A stretch of 43,218 bases of DNA from Steroidobacteraceae bacterium (GCA_029266835.1 JAQSWD010000020.1:1-43218), one strand, 5' to 3'. Positions 8,845 to 17,358 are shown, counted from the stretch's first letter. Program-made: numbers and translations. Notes: generated by a model from the sequence alone, not told the origin.

Positions 8845-9784
8845 GCTCTTCCGTGCGTTTCGGGCCGCCCCACGAAGTGGCGTGGATCACCTCGTAGGTC
8901 GCGGGCAGGAGGCCATCGCGGCGCTGTGTCTCGTACGCCTGCGTCATGGCCGCCAGCCGCGCGCGTCCAGTAAGTCCGCGCGGCCGGCCGCGCGTCACAT
9001 TGTGCGCGCCGATGGCCTTGAGTTCGCGCATGAGCGTGAGCGCGTCGGGGTACTGCATGACGATGCGGTCCACATCGAGCACGGGCTCCGCGAAACCCGC
9101 GTGCATCAGTGCCATGCCCAGCGCATGCGGATCGAAGAAGTGGTTCACGTGGTTGCCCGCGTGGGTGATGGCCACGTCGTTTGCGATGCTGATTCTCGCG
9201 TCGCTTACGCTCCTCGTTCTCGCGTCGCTTACGCTGTTCATTCTCGCGTCGCTTACGCCGCTCATTCTCGCGTCGCTTACGCTCCAGGCCTCGCGCAATT
9301 CGCCCAGCGTCCCCGGGCCGAAAGTGCTGAACAGCAGCAGCCCGCCCGGCGTCAGGACCCTGGAAATCTCGGCGAAAACCGCATCGAGGTCGTCGCACCA
9401 CTGCAGCATGAGACTGCTGAACACGAGGTCGAACGACTGGTCGCGGAAAGGCAGCGCATAGGCGTCGGCGCGTACGCGCTCGAAGCGGCGCAGCCAGCGT
9501 GATTGCGCTCGCGCGCGCTCCAGCATGCCGGGCGCGATATCCACGGCGACAGTGAGCGATTGGGAATAGCGGCGCTTGAGTTCGCGCGTGGCGTGCCCCG
9601 TGCCGGCGCCGAGATCGAGAACGGCGCGTGGCTGGATTTGCAGCTCTTCGAGGCGCCCGAGCAGTTCGTCGCGGACGCGTTCCTGCAGCGCCGCGGCGGC
9701 ATCGTAACTGGCGCTGGCGCGGTCGAAAGCGCGCGCGACGGCGCGGCGGTCCAGGCCGAAGACGTCGCGGGGGTCGCTGCTCAC
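8783..9784 (-). CDS. bioC: Malonyl-ACP O-methyltransferase BioC
   Basis: 333 aa; methylates malonyl-ACP to start pimeloyl synthesis for biotin. It has the SAM-binding motif VLDLGAGTGHATREL (residues about 55-69), then VDIAPGMLERAR and DLVFSSLMLQWCDD, followed by VLTPGGLLLFSTFGPGTL, all characteristic of BioC. The GTG start at 9784 overlaps the bioF stop (GTGA), so translation is probably coupled. Residues about 166-199, just after GELREAW, are four copies of an eight-residue SVSDAR repeat that normal BioC lacks. It falls in a surface region before THAGNHVNHFFDPHALG, so the enzyme may tolerate it. The C-terminus appears complete. Confidence 0.92.
   Translation of the reverse strand: MSSDPRDVFGLDRRAVARAFDRASASYDAAAALQERVRDELLGRLEELQIQPRAVLDLGAGTGHATRELKRRYSQSLTVAVDIAPGMLERARAQSRWLRRFERVRADAYALPFRDQSFDLVFSSLMLQWCDDLDAVFAEISRVLTPGGLLLFSTFGPGTLGELREAWSVSDARMSGVSDARMNSVSDARTRSVSDARISIANDVAITHAGNHVNHFFDPHALGMALMHAGFAEPVLDVDRIVMQYPDALTLMRELKAIGAHNVTRGRPRGLTGRARLAAMTQAYETQRRDGLLPATYEVIHATSWGGPKRTEEHEFPRETVISPSAIKRRGQP
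9193..9288. repeat. 24-bp tandem repeat, four copies, within bioC
   Basis: TTCTCGCGTCGCTTACG recurs exactly every 24 bp, starting at 9193, 9217, 9241 and 9265, with differences only in the last seven bases of each unit. The unit is a multiple of three, so bioC stays in frame and gains an eight-residue SVSDAR repeat. There is no spacer variation of the CRISPR kind. Confidence 0.93.
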
Positions 9785-10950
9785 TCGTCGGTCTCGAGTG
9801 GACGGCTCTCGCCCTGGCGTACGTCAGTCTGGCGTACTTCGGCAATCGCCGTGATCAGCGCGTCCACCTGCGATTCCTCGTGCGTGGCCGACAAGGTGAC
9901 GCGCAGTCGCGAGGTGCCGGCCGGCACGGTGGGTGGGCGGATCGCGCTCACCAGGAATCCGCGGGCTTCGAGCTCGCGGCTCGCGGCCAGCGCGCGGGCT
10001 TCATCGCGCAGGATGATGGGCACGATGGGCGATACCGACGTTCCCGGCAACCCCAGCACGCCGTGCACGCGCCGCGCATGTGCGAGCACGCGTTCGCGCC
10101 GCCAGGAATCGCGCTGCGCTACTTCCAGCGCCGCGAAAGTCGCCGCGACCACGGCCGGCGGCAGCGCGGTGGTGTAGATGTAGGGGCGTGCTTTCTGCAC
10201 CAGGTAGTCGATGAGATCGGCATCGCCCGCGACGAAGGCGCCGAAGGTGCCAAAGGCTTTTCCGAAGGTGCCCACCAGCACAGGCACGTCATCCGACGAC
10301 AGCCCGAAGTGCTCGCAACTGCCCCGGCCGGTGGCGCCGACCACGCCGAACGCATGCGCGTCATCGACCACCAGCCATGCGTTGGCCCTGCGCGCGGCGA
10401 GCGCGAGTTCGGGCAGCGGGGCCAGGTCGCCATCCATGCTGAACACGCCATCGGTGACCAGCAGGCGCGATTTCACTTCCGGGTCGATGGCCGCGAGCTG
10501 CTCGGTGGCGTGGTCGGAATCCGCGTGGCGGTACCGCGAAACCTTGGCGCCCGAGAGGCGGCTTCCGTCGATCAGCGACGCATGGTTGAGCTTGTCCGAA
10601 ACTATGGCCGCCTTTTGATCCGCCAGCGCGCCAATGACGCCCATATTGGCCATGTAGCCGGTGGAGAAGACCAGCGCCTTTTCACGGCCGGTGAAGGCCG
10701 CCACGGCCTCTTCGAGCATCTGGTGCGCGCTGCTGTGCCCGGTCACCAGGTGGGAAGCGCCGCTGCCCACGCCGTACTTCATGACGGCATCCGCGAAGGC
10801 CTGAACCACTTCAGGATGCGCCGAGAGCCCGAGGTAATCGTTGCTGCAGAAATTCACCGCGTCGCGCGGTGGGACGCGGCGGACGCGGCGCAGATGGCGC
10901 TGCTCGAGATCCTCGAGCGCGGCCCTCAGCGCTGCCGGGTCGCGTTGCAT
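9781..10950 (-). CDS. bioF: 8-amino-7-oxononanoate synthase
   Basis: A 389-aa PLP enzyme joining pimeloyl-ACP or -CoA to alanine. The fold-type I aminotransferase features are complete: [27 protein letters not shown], the aspartate and histidine of [12 protein letters not shown] (D196, H199), and the Schiff-base lysine in [11 protein letters not shown] (K231). The start is the ATG at 10950, inside the 3' end of bioB (25-bp overlap). The stop overlaps the GTG of bioC. Full length and apparently intact, unlike its neighbours bioB and bioD. Confidence 0.96.
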   Translation of the reverse strand: MQRDPAALRAALEDLEQRHLRRVRRVPPRDAVNFCSNDYLGLSAHPEVVQAFADAVMKYGVGSGASHLVTGHSSAHQMLEEAVAAFTGREKALVFSTGYMANMGVIGALADQKAAIVSDKLNHASLIDGSRLSGAKVSRYRHADSDHATEQLAAIDPEVKSRLLVTDGVFSMDGDLAPLPELALAARRANAWLVVDDAHAFGVVGATGRGSCEHFGLSSDDVPVLVGTFGKAFGTFGAFVAGDADLIDYLVQKARPYIYTTALPPAVVAATFAALEVAQRDSWRRERVLAHARRVHGVLGLPGTSVSPIVPIILRDEARALAASRELEARGFLVSAIRPPTVPAGTSRLRVTLSATHEESQVDALITAIAEVRQTDVRQGESRPLETDE

Positions 10951-11929
10951 GCGGCACCCGGTCTCGCGGGCGCATGTTCATGTGAGCAACCGGGGCCGTG
11001 CACATGCCCGGCGACGGTCTCGTGATGGTGGTGCTCGCGAGCCTCAACCACGCCATCGGCATTGGCTTCGAGGCCGGCGGGAATCAGTGGCCCGATACCC
11101 AGGCGTGTCATCAGCGCGCGATCGCGCGCTACATCCGGGTTGCCCGTGGTCAGCAGCTTCTCGCCGTAGAAGATGGAATTGGCGCCCGCCATGAAACACA
11201 GCGCCTGCAGCTCGTCGTTCATCACTTCGCGGCCCGCGGACAGGCGCACCGATGCCTTCGGCATCACGATGCGCGCCACAGCAATACAACGCACGAAGTC
11301 GAAGGGATCCACGGGCGCCGCGCCCTGCAGCGGCGTGCCCGGCACGCGCACCAGGTTGTTGATGGGCACACTCTCCGGGTGCTGCGGAAGATTCGCGAGC
11401 GTCGCGAGCATGGACGCGCGGTCGCGCGTGGTTTCGCCCATGCCGACGATGCCGCCGCAGCAAACGTTGAGGCCGGCTTCGCGTACGGCGGCCAGCGTGT
11501 CGAGACGATCCTGGTATGTGCGCGTGGTGATGATTTCGCCGTAGAACTCGGGCGACGTGTCGACGTTGTGGTTGTAGTAGTCGAGGCCGGCTTGATGTCC
11601 CGCTTCTTGGGCGAGCGCCAGGCGGCGCCCATGCAGAAGCGCGTGGCGCCGGCGTCCCTGGCGGCCTGGGCGCGTGCGCGCACCTCTTCGAGCGGCACCA
11701 GTTTTTCGCGCTCGAGGCCGGTGTCGTAGCGGACGCTCTGGGGGCAGTAGGCACAGTCTTCCGGGCAGGCGCCCGTCTTGATCGACAGCAGCGTACTCAT
11801 CTGTACGGCGTTGGCCGGCTGGTGGGCTCGATGCGTCTCCTGGGCTCGGAACATCAGGTCCATGAAGGGCAGCGCGAACAGCGCTTCCACTTCCTCGATG
11901 GTCCAATCGTGGCGGATCGTCGTGGCCAT
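10926..11929 (-). pseudogene. bioB: Biotin synthase with internal deletion and frameshift
   Basis: A radical-SAM enzyme that would insert sulfur into dethiobiotin. The 5' part, from ATG at 11929 (AAAGGG six bases upstream), has the iron-sulfur motif [13 protein letters not shown] (C55, C59, C62) and reads normally to [11 protein letters not shown] near residue 111. The 3' part, in another phase, resumes at [18 protein letters not shown] and continues through [12 protein letters not shown] to the end. The roughly 35 residues expected between these parts, including the second-cluster cysteine in CMTLG, are missing, and the junction (about 11591-11597) shifts the frame. As written it cannot encode active BioB. 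The C-terminus is unusually His-rich ([20 protein letters not shown]). Confidence 0.85.
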
Positions 11930-12005
11930 GCCCATCCCTTTATTTGTTGATTTACATCAGATTTCCAGCTGGCCACGATGTAGCGCGCAAGGAAAACTGG
12001 CGGGC

Positions 12006-12722
12006 ATGTTCAATAGCGCCGTCTCCATTGTCAACCGATTGCGTGGCGTCCAGTTGACGGCAGCGCGGGGGCTTTCGCGCCTGCTGGGCGCCACGCTTTT
12101 TCCGCCGCGGTGCTGCCTCTGCGGTTTCGCGGGGACGCCGCCGGACCTGGATCTCTGCCAGATCTGCCATGCGGATCTGCCCTGGGACTACGCGCAGCTG
12201 CCCAGCCTGCTCACCGCGATGCGTTTTGAACCCCCCGCGGATGACCTCATCCGTCAGCTGAAATACGCCGGCGCCATCGAGAACGCGCGCGTGTTGGGTG
12301 AGTTGCTGGCGCAAGCGGTGCGCGCGCGCGGCGACTTGCTGCCCCGGCTGCTGGTGCCCGTGCCGTTGCACGACTCGCGGCTGGGCGAACGCGGCTTCAA
12401 CCAGGCCGCCGCCATCGCGCGTTACGCGGGGCGCTCGCTCGGGATACCGCAGGCCTGGCATGCGGTGCGACGCGTGCGTGATACGCCGTCGCAGACCGGT
12501 CTCGGTATCGATGAGCGGCATAGCAACGTGCGTGGCGCTTTCGTGGTGGCCGGCGGCCGGGCGATGAAGCGACTGCGCGAAGCCGGCCACGTCGCCGTGA
12601 TCGATGACGTCACCACCACGGGCAGCACGCTGGCCGAAATGAAATGTGTGTTGCTGGCGGCCGGTATCAGCCGCGTGGATCTCTGGGCAGTGGCTCGTGC
12701 GCCGCGCCATCACGCGCGGTGA
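12006..12722 (+). CDS. comF: ComF family phosphoribosyltransferase-like protein
   Basis: 238 aa. The N-terminus has a zinc ribbon (CCLCG at 36-40, CQIC at 51-54). The C-terminal type I phosphoribosyltransferase domain has VPVPLHDSRLGERGFNQA and the PRPP loop VAVIDDVTTTGSTLAE (about 197-212). ComF is needed for DNA uptake in naturally competent bacteria; the Legionella and E. coli (GntX) relatives suggest a broader role, and its reaction is unproven. ATG at 12006 is chosen because the protein then has the usual family length. It is divergent from bioB across about 75 bp, a common arrangement in gammaproteobacteria. Confidence 0.9.
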   Translation: MFNSAVSIVNRLRGVQLTAARGLSRLLGATLFPPRCCLCGFAGTPPDLDLCQICHADLPWDYAQLPSLLTAMRFEPPADDLIRQLKYAGAIENARVLGELLAQAVRARGDLLPRLLVPVPLHDSRLGERGFNQAAAIARYAGRSLGIPQAWHAVRRVRDTPSQTGLGIDERHSNVRGAFVVAGGRAMKRLREAGHVAVIDDVTTTGSTLAEMKCVLLAAGISRVDLWAVARAPRHHAR

Positions 12723-12749
12723 CGGACATGCGGCGCCGTCCCGAAGGCG

Positions 12750-13385
12750 TCAGGCCAGACCGGCCTTCTTGAGCGCCTCGATGGGTGGGCCATCGAAAGT
12801 CGCGAGCGGAACGTTGCCTACGTAACCGATGTCCTTCATTCCCACGGGCGTGGTGTAGAAGCCGCCGGCAGTCAGATCACGGAACTTCGCGAAGAACTTC
12901 GCGGCGGTGGCGAGTTCAGGCGTCGCTTTCGCGGCAGAACAGATGTCGTCCGCGATCTGCGCGCGCTGCGCCTCGCTCGCCGCGTGAAACGTCTTGCCAA
13001 ACCGCTTCTGCGACTCGCCGTCGATCCAGGCAAGGCCAGGCAGCACGATCTCCCGATCGCCGCGTTGCTGTGGATAGGGCGCGCTGATCCACTCGTCGAT
13101 GAACTCGACGATGCCCACGGCCGAAGCCGCCGGAGAGTGATCGTCGGCGGGGATGATGAGATCTGCCAGCGCCTTGGTAGTTAGCCTGCCGGCTTCGGTC
13201 AGCGTGAGCGGCCAGGGGCCACCGGGCTTCCACTCCGCCACCAGGTTGGGGTCGGTGCCGTAGCCCTGCTGCCCGGCGGCGACGTCGCGCGCCATGGCTT
13301 CGGCGCCCGCCGCGAATGAAACCTGCAGCGACGGCGCCGTGGCGGCCGCGGCGAACATCCACTTGATCGTCGTGCGCCGGTCCAT
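12750..13385 (-). CDS. Gluconate 2-dehydrogenase subunit 3 family protein, Tat-exported
   Basis: 211 aa beginning MDRRTTIKWMFAAAATAPS, a twin-arginine-type signal. The mature part has LTEAGRLTTKALADLIIPADD, GIVEFIDEWI and a C-terminal GGFYTTPVGMKDIGYVGN, all typical of the gluconate_2-dh3 family, the small partner of membrane-associated GMC flavoprotein dehydrogenases. The ATG at 13385 overlaps the stop of the upstream GMC gene by one base, so the two are translated together. In such complexes the small subunit carries the flavoprotein through the Tat system and helps anchor it. No cytochrome c subunit follows. Confidence 0.88.
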   Translation of the reverse strand: MDRRTTIKWMFAAAATAPSLQVSFAAGAEAMARDVAAGQQGYGTDPNLVAEWKPGGPWPLTLTEAGRLTTKALADLIIPADDHSPAASAVGIVEFIDEWISAPYPQQRGDREIVLPGLAWIDGESQKRFGKTFHAASEAQRAQIADDICSAAKATPELATAAKFFAKFRDLTAGGFYTTPVGMKDIGYVGNVPLATFDGPPIEALKKAGLA

Positions 13386-15166
13386 CACAGCTCCTTCCGC
13401 TTCATTAGGCCGAGCATGTGCTCGGCCGAGCGCCAGGCCAGCGCCATGATGGTCAGCGTGGGGTTCTTGTCCGCGTTGGAGCACAACGTCGCGCCATCGG
13501 TGAGGAACAGGTTCTTCATGTCCCAGCACTGGCCGTAGCTGTTGGTCACTGACTTCTTCGGGTCGGTACCCATCATGGCGCCGCCCACTTCGTGAATGAT
13601 GATGCCGCCCTGCTTGATGGCCTTGTCGCCGCTCTGCGGTTTCGTGGCATATCGGCCGCCCATGGCGTCGATGATCTCGGCCGCCACTTTCTGCATGTGT
13701 TCGGCCTGCCTGATCTCGTGTTCACTCCATTTCCAGTGGAAGCGCAGCACGGGAATGCCGAACTTGTCTTTCACGTTCGGATCGAGCTCGGCATAACAGT
13801 CGTCGTTGGGAATCATCTCGCCGCGGCCGGCGAACCCGACGAACGATCCGTAGTACCGCCGCGCGTCTTCCTTGAACTTCCTGCCGTAGTTGCCGCCGTT
13901 GAGCCACTCGAGGTTCGCGCCCGTGCCCATGCTGGGCATGCCGCGTCCGCCGCCGAACTCGAAGTGATAGCCGCGCGCGAAGCCCAGCTTGCCCGCGAGC
14001 TGTTCCTTGTACAGCCACCACGGCGTGTACAGGTGCAGACCGTCGACGCCGTCCTCGTTGTGCAGTGGCATGTCTTCGAGCAGCGGCACCTGGCCGCCGA
14101 AGTTGGCGCCCACGGTGTCCATGATGTACTTGCCGACCTTGCCGCTGCTGTTCGCCACGCCGGAGTTCAGCAGGATGCGCACGGACTCCAGCGCGCTGGC
14201 CGCGAGCACGACGATGCGCGCCTTCACGCGATGTTCGGCGCCGGTCTTGCGGTCGATGAAAGTCACGCCTTCGGCCTTGCCATCGGCGCGCTGGTTCACC
14301 GAACGCACCATGGCGTCGGTGACGATGTCGAGGTTGCCCGTGTCCAGCGCCGGCGGCAGGTGCACGGTGGTGGACTGGTAGTTAGCCCGAATCGAGCACC
14401 CGCGCCCGCAGGGAGTCGCAAAGAAACAGGCCGCACGCTTCTGCATGTCGGCCGCGAGGATCTTCTGCGCCTTGGCATTGCCGGGATGCAACAGCCTGGG
14501 CAGCCGCTTGTGGTCGAGTGCGGTGGTCAGCACCGCGCGGTGACCCGCGACCACGGGAATGCCCATCTTTCTGGAGCGATCCTGGATGAGGAGATCGCTG
14601 ACGCGCGGCTTGGGCGGCGGCAGCAGCACGCCGGGCGAGCTGTTTGGCGTGTTCTCCAGCCCGTCATTGGCGCCATACACGCCGATGAGCATCTCCACCT
14701 TGTCGTAGTAGGGCGCGAGATCTTCGTAGCTCATGGGCCAGTCGAAGCCGAGGCCATCGCGCGAGTGCGGCTTGAAGTCGTAGGGGCCGTTGCGCAACGA
14801 AATGCGCCCCCAGTGATTGGTGCGCCCTCCCAGCATGCGAGCGCGCCACCACACGAACTGGCGCGCGGGGTCGTCGGACGCACTGGTATAGGGCTCGCCG
14901 GGCACCTGCCAGCCGCCGTCGATGGTCGCATCCCAGAAACCGAAGGGCTTCTCAGGGGTGCCGGACGCGCGCAGGGGCGCATCGCCATTCACCTGCATCA
15001 TGGGAGTTTCGGTGGCCGGCTGGTAGTGGCGGCCCGCCTCGAGCATCAGCACCCGGGCGCCTTCCATCGCCAGCGTGTAGGCGGTCTGGCCGCCGGCGGC
15101 GCCGGACCCGACCACGATCACGTCATAGGTGTTCTTGTCGGCGGCGGCGGCGGTTACGAATGACAT
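13385..15166 (-). CDS. GMC family oxidoreductase (FAD dehydrogenase large subunit)
   Basis: 593 aa with an N-terminal FAD-binding Rossmann motif YDVIVVGSGAAGGQTAYTLA, then WWRARMLGGRTNHWG, a Cys-containing segment CGRGCSIRANYQS, VLAASALESVRILLNSG, and a C-terminal GMC motif with HEVGGAMMGTDPKKSV (probable catalytic His) and NLFLTDGATLCSNADKNPTLT. These fit the gluconate/glucoside 3-dehydrogenase-like branch. Start at ATG 15166, since longer in-frame starts lack family similarity. Cotranscribed with the subunit-3-like gene. Probably oxidises a sugar or sugar acid in the periplasm and passes electrons to the respiratory chain; the substrate cannot be told from sequence. Divergent from the ABC operon across 121 bp. 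Confidence 0.9.
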   Translation of the reverse strand: MSFVTAAAADKNTYDVIVVGSGAAGGQTAYTLAMEGARVLMLEAGRHYQPATETPMMQVNGDAPLRASGTPEKPFGFWDATIDGGWQVPGEPYTSASDDPARQFVWWRARMLGGRTNHWGRISLRNGPYDFKPHSRDGLGFDWPMSYEDLAPYYDKVEMLIGVYGANDGLENTPNSSPGVLLPPPKPRVSDLLIQDRSRKMGIPVVAGHRAVLTTALDHKRLPRLLHPGNAKAQKILAADMQKRAACFFATPCGRGCSIRANYQSTTVHLPPALDTGNLDIVTDAMVRSVNQRADGKAEGVTFIDRKTGAEHRVKARIVVLAASALESVRILLNSGVANSSGKVGKYIMDTVGANFGGQVPLLEDMPLHNEDGVDGLHLYTPWWLYKEQLAGKLGFARGYHFEFGGGRGMPSMGTGANLEWLNGGNYGRKFKEDARRYYGSFVGFAGRGEMIPNDDCYAELDPNVKDKFGIPVLRFHWKWSEHEIRQAEHMQKVAAEIIDAMGGRYATKPQSGDKAIKQGGIIIHEVGGAMMGTDPKKSVTNSYGQCWDMKNLFLTDGATLCSNADKNPTLTIMALAWRSAEHMLGLMKRKEL

Positions 15167-15249
15167 ATCGGGCCATCTTAAACGGTGCGTTACCGCTTCA
15201 TAGACGAAAACTATGCGGGCGTCCGCTAGGCTCGGGGCACTCTTATAAC

Positions 15250-15268
15250 GGCCCGGATTTACCGGGCC
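15250..15268 (+). promoter_or_regulatory. Perfect hairpin in the leader of the ABC-SCO operon
   Basis: GGCCCGG (15250-15256) and CCGGGCC (15262-15268) flank a five-base loop ATTTA, 19 bp before the GTG start of the binding-protein gene and inside the region shared with the divergent GMC gene. No T run follows on the plus strand. It may be an operator or an RNA stem near the start. Confidence 0.45.
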
Positions 15269-15287
15269 TCCCGGCGAAAATTCCCGC

Positions 15288-16318
15288 GTGAGAACCACTT
15301 ACAACCGTCGACAGGTGTTGCAGTCGGCCATGGCGGCGGCGCTGCCACTGGGTCTGTACGGCTGCTCCTCGTCGGATCGCGGTGACGGGCCGCTGGCGGT
15401 GGGCGGTCTCCCGGTCACCTGCAATCTCACTCTGCCGGTGGCCTGCGTCGGCAAGAACCGCGCGATCGAAAGTGCGCAGTCGACCAACGCGTTCCGCTTC
15501 GAGTACAGCAAGTACAGCGGCTGGCCGGAGATCAAGGAGTCGCTGATGGCGGGCCGCATCCAGGCGGGCTACATGCTGGCGCCGCTGGTGATGGATCTCG
15601 CGGACAAGAAGATCCCGGTGAAGATCGTGTCGCTGGGTCATCGCTCGGGCGCGGTCATCATGGTCAAGAAGGATTCCGCGTACGAGAAATTCGCTGATCT
15701 CAAGGGCAAGCGCGTGGCCATCCCCAGCCGCTTCGCCGTCGACTTCCTGTTCCTGCGCAAGATGCTGACGCGCGAGAACATGACGCCGCGGCCGATTTCG
15801 AGATCGTCGAAATGCCGCCGCCCGATATGCCGGCGGCCCTCTATGCAGACGCCGTCGACGCTTATTGCACGGGCGAACCTTTCGGCGCCGCCGCGCAAAG
15901 CGCGGGCTACGCGCGCGTGCTGCGCATGACGCGCGACGAGTGGCGCAACTACATCTGCTGCTGCCTCACTGTGCGCGAGGAGCTGATCCAGTCGAAACCC
16001 GAACTCGTCCAGGACCTGGTGAACCAGATCCAGGGCGCGGGCAACTGGCTGGACCAGGCCAAGGCCAATCGCGACAAGGCGGTGACCATCGCGTCCGGCC
16101 GCAGCTTTTTCAACCAGGATCCGAAGATCCTGCAGTTCGTGATGGAGAACCCGACCGATCGCGTGACCTATGGCGACCTGCGCATGATCCGCGAGGAATT
16201 CGAAGACCTCATGCAGCTGTCGATCCAGGCCGGGACCATCAAGCACCCGATTCCGTACGAGAAGTACATCGACGACAGTTTCGTGAAGAATGCGCAGCCG
16301 GCGCCCATGCCCATATGA
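15288..16318 (+). pseudogene. NitT/TauT-type ABC substrate-binding lipoprotein, frameshifted
   Basis: From GTG at 15288 it encodes a Tat-like signal with RRQVLQSAM (R7R8) and a possible lipobox LYGC (C26). Similarity to NrtA/SsuA/TauA binding proteins follows (AGYMLAPLVMDLADKKIPVK, DLKGKRVAIPSRFAVD). Near 15785-15795 the frame changes: the second half resumes as ADFEIVEMPPPDMPAALYAD and runs through AYCTGEPFGAAAQ to TGA at 16318. One missing base in a CCGCGGCC stretch explains it. The C-terminal half has three consecutive cysteines (YICCCLT). As written the protein is truncated at residue 213 with a false tail; a sequencing error would restore a normal protein of about 343 residues. Confidence 0.82.
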
Positions 16319-16923
16319 AGAAGATACTGATCCTGCCTGTGTTGTTAGGCGCCGCGCTCGCGCTCGCCGACCCGGCCGCGCGGCCCCAGCCCGCCACACA
16401 GGCGGCAAGGGACCAGCTGAAGGCCGGCGTGCTGAGCCCGGTGATGGCCGCGCCGCAAATTAGCCTGCAGGGCACCGACGGACAGCCAATCGATCTCGCG
16501 CGCTACAAGGGCAAGGTGGTGCTGCTCGCCTTCGGCTTCAGCAACTGCGGCGAGGTCTGCCCGATCACGCTCGCCACGCTGGCGGGCGCCCGCAAAAAGC
16601 TGGGCACGGAGGCTGCGTACGTGCAGGTCGTCTACGTCACGGTTGACCCGGAGCGCGATACCGCGGCGCAGATGAAAAAGTACCTGGCGTCCTTCGACCC
16701 CACCTTCATCGGCGGCGTGGGCACCCGCGCGGAAATCGATGCCGCGCAGAAGAAGTACGGCATCTCTTCGTCGAAGAACTCGAATCCCGATGGGAGCTAC
16801 ACCATCGGGCATTCGTCTTCCATCTACATGATCGATCGCGCCGGTGGCCTGCGCGCGGTGATGCCTTACGGACATCCGGTCGACGACTTCGTGCATGACC
16901 TCAAGATCCTGCTGCGTTCATGA
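16315..16923 (+). CDS. SCO1/SenC family copper protein
   Basis: A 202-aa exported thioredoxin-fold protein with signal peptide MKKILILPVLLGAALALADP. The copper-binding set is intact: FSNCGEVCPIT (C78, C82) and the distal histidine in IGHSSSIYMIDR (H166). SCO proteins deliver copper to or reduce the CuA site of cytochrome oxidase, and some act in redox defence. The ATG overlaps the stop of the binding-protein gene, and its own stop overlaps the next start, so it belongs to the ABC operon rather than to the cox cluster 8 kb away. Finding SCO inside an importer operon suggests that operon handles copper or a copper ligand. Confidence 0.93.
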   Translation: MKKILILPVLLGAALALADPAARPQPATQAARDQLKAGVLSPVMAAPQISLQGTDGQPIDLARYKGKVVLLAFGFSNCGEVCPITLATLAGARKKLGTEAAYVQVVYVTVDPERDTAAQMKKYLASFDPTFIGGVGTRAEIDAAQKKYGISSSKNSNPDGSYTIGHSSSIYMIDRAGGLRAVMPYGHPVDDFVHDLKILLRS

Positions 16924-17339
16924 GCAGGCGCGGCTGGTGGTGGTGGGCAGCGCTGACGCCGTTGCTGGCGGTGGTCGCCTGGGCAGGGTTCGCGCCCATC
17001 AAACTACCTTCGCGCGAGGCGCTGTTCGAGATTCCCCACGGCACCTACGCACGGCGCATGTCCGGCGACCTGGTGGACATCCTGCCATCTTCGATCACGT
17101 TGACCCTGGGCCTGAACGACGTGCTGTTGCTGCGCAACCTCGACGAGGTGCCGCAGCAGTTCGGGCCCACCATCATGATGCCGGGCCAGAGTTTCAGGCT
17201 GCCCTTCGAGGTGGCCTCGGAGAACCGCTTCGACTGCACCGCGCATTCGAGCGGCCAGATGATCGTGATCGTCGAAGAGAAGCCCGTGTGGCCATGGCAG
17301 AAGATCCGCTGGCGCCTGCGTCACTGGCAGAATAGTTAG
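16920..17339 (+). CDS. Membrane-anchored cupredoxin-like protein
   Basis: 139 aa. An N-terminal Trp-rich hydrophobic helix (residues 5-24) is followed by a small beta domain. The segment FDCTAHSSGQM gives C106, H109 and M114, the C-x2-H-x4-M spacing of type 1 copper sites. LLLRNLDEVPQQFGPTIMM lies where related proteins have a His before FGP, but here it is Gln80, so one expected ligand is missing. The tail is rich in Trp and Arg. It overlaps the SCO stop (ATGA), so translation is coupled. Function is inferred: a periplasmic copper-binding or electron-transfer partner of the SCO protein. Another small beta protein cannot be excluded. Confidence 0.65.
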   Translation: MSRRGWWWWAALTPLLAVVAWAGFAPIKLPSREALFEIPHGTYARRMSGDLVDILPSSITLTLGLNDVLLLRNLDEVPQQFGPTIMMPGQSFRLPFEVASENRFDCTAHSSGQMIVIVEEKPVWPWQKIRWRLRHWQNS

Positions 17340-17358
17340 GCCTGGAGAACAAGTACAG

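Noticed and set aside
9193..9288. CRISPR-like array
   Set aside because: The units are contiguous 24-mers with no unique spacers, preserve the bioC frame, and no cas genes are near.
11930..12005. BirA operator between bioB and comF
   Set aside because: The AT-rich TTGTTGATTTACA lacks the paired TTGTAAACC/GGTTTACAA halves of a BirA site.
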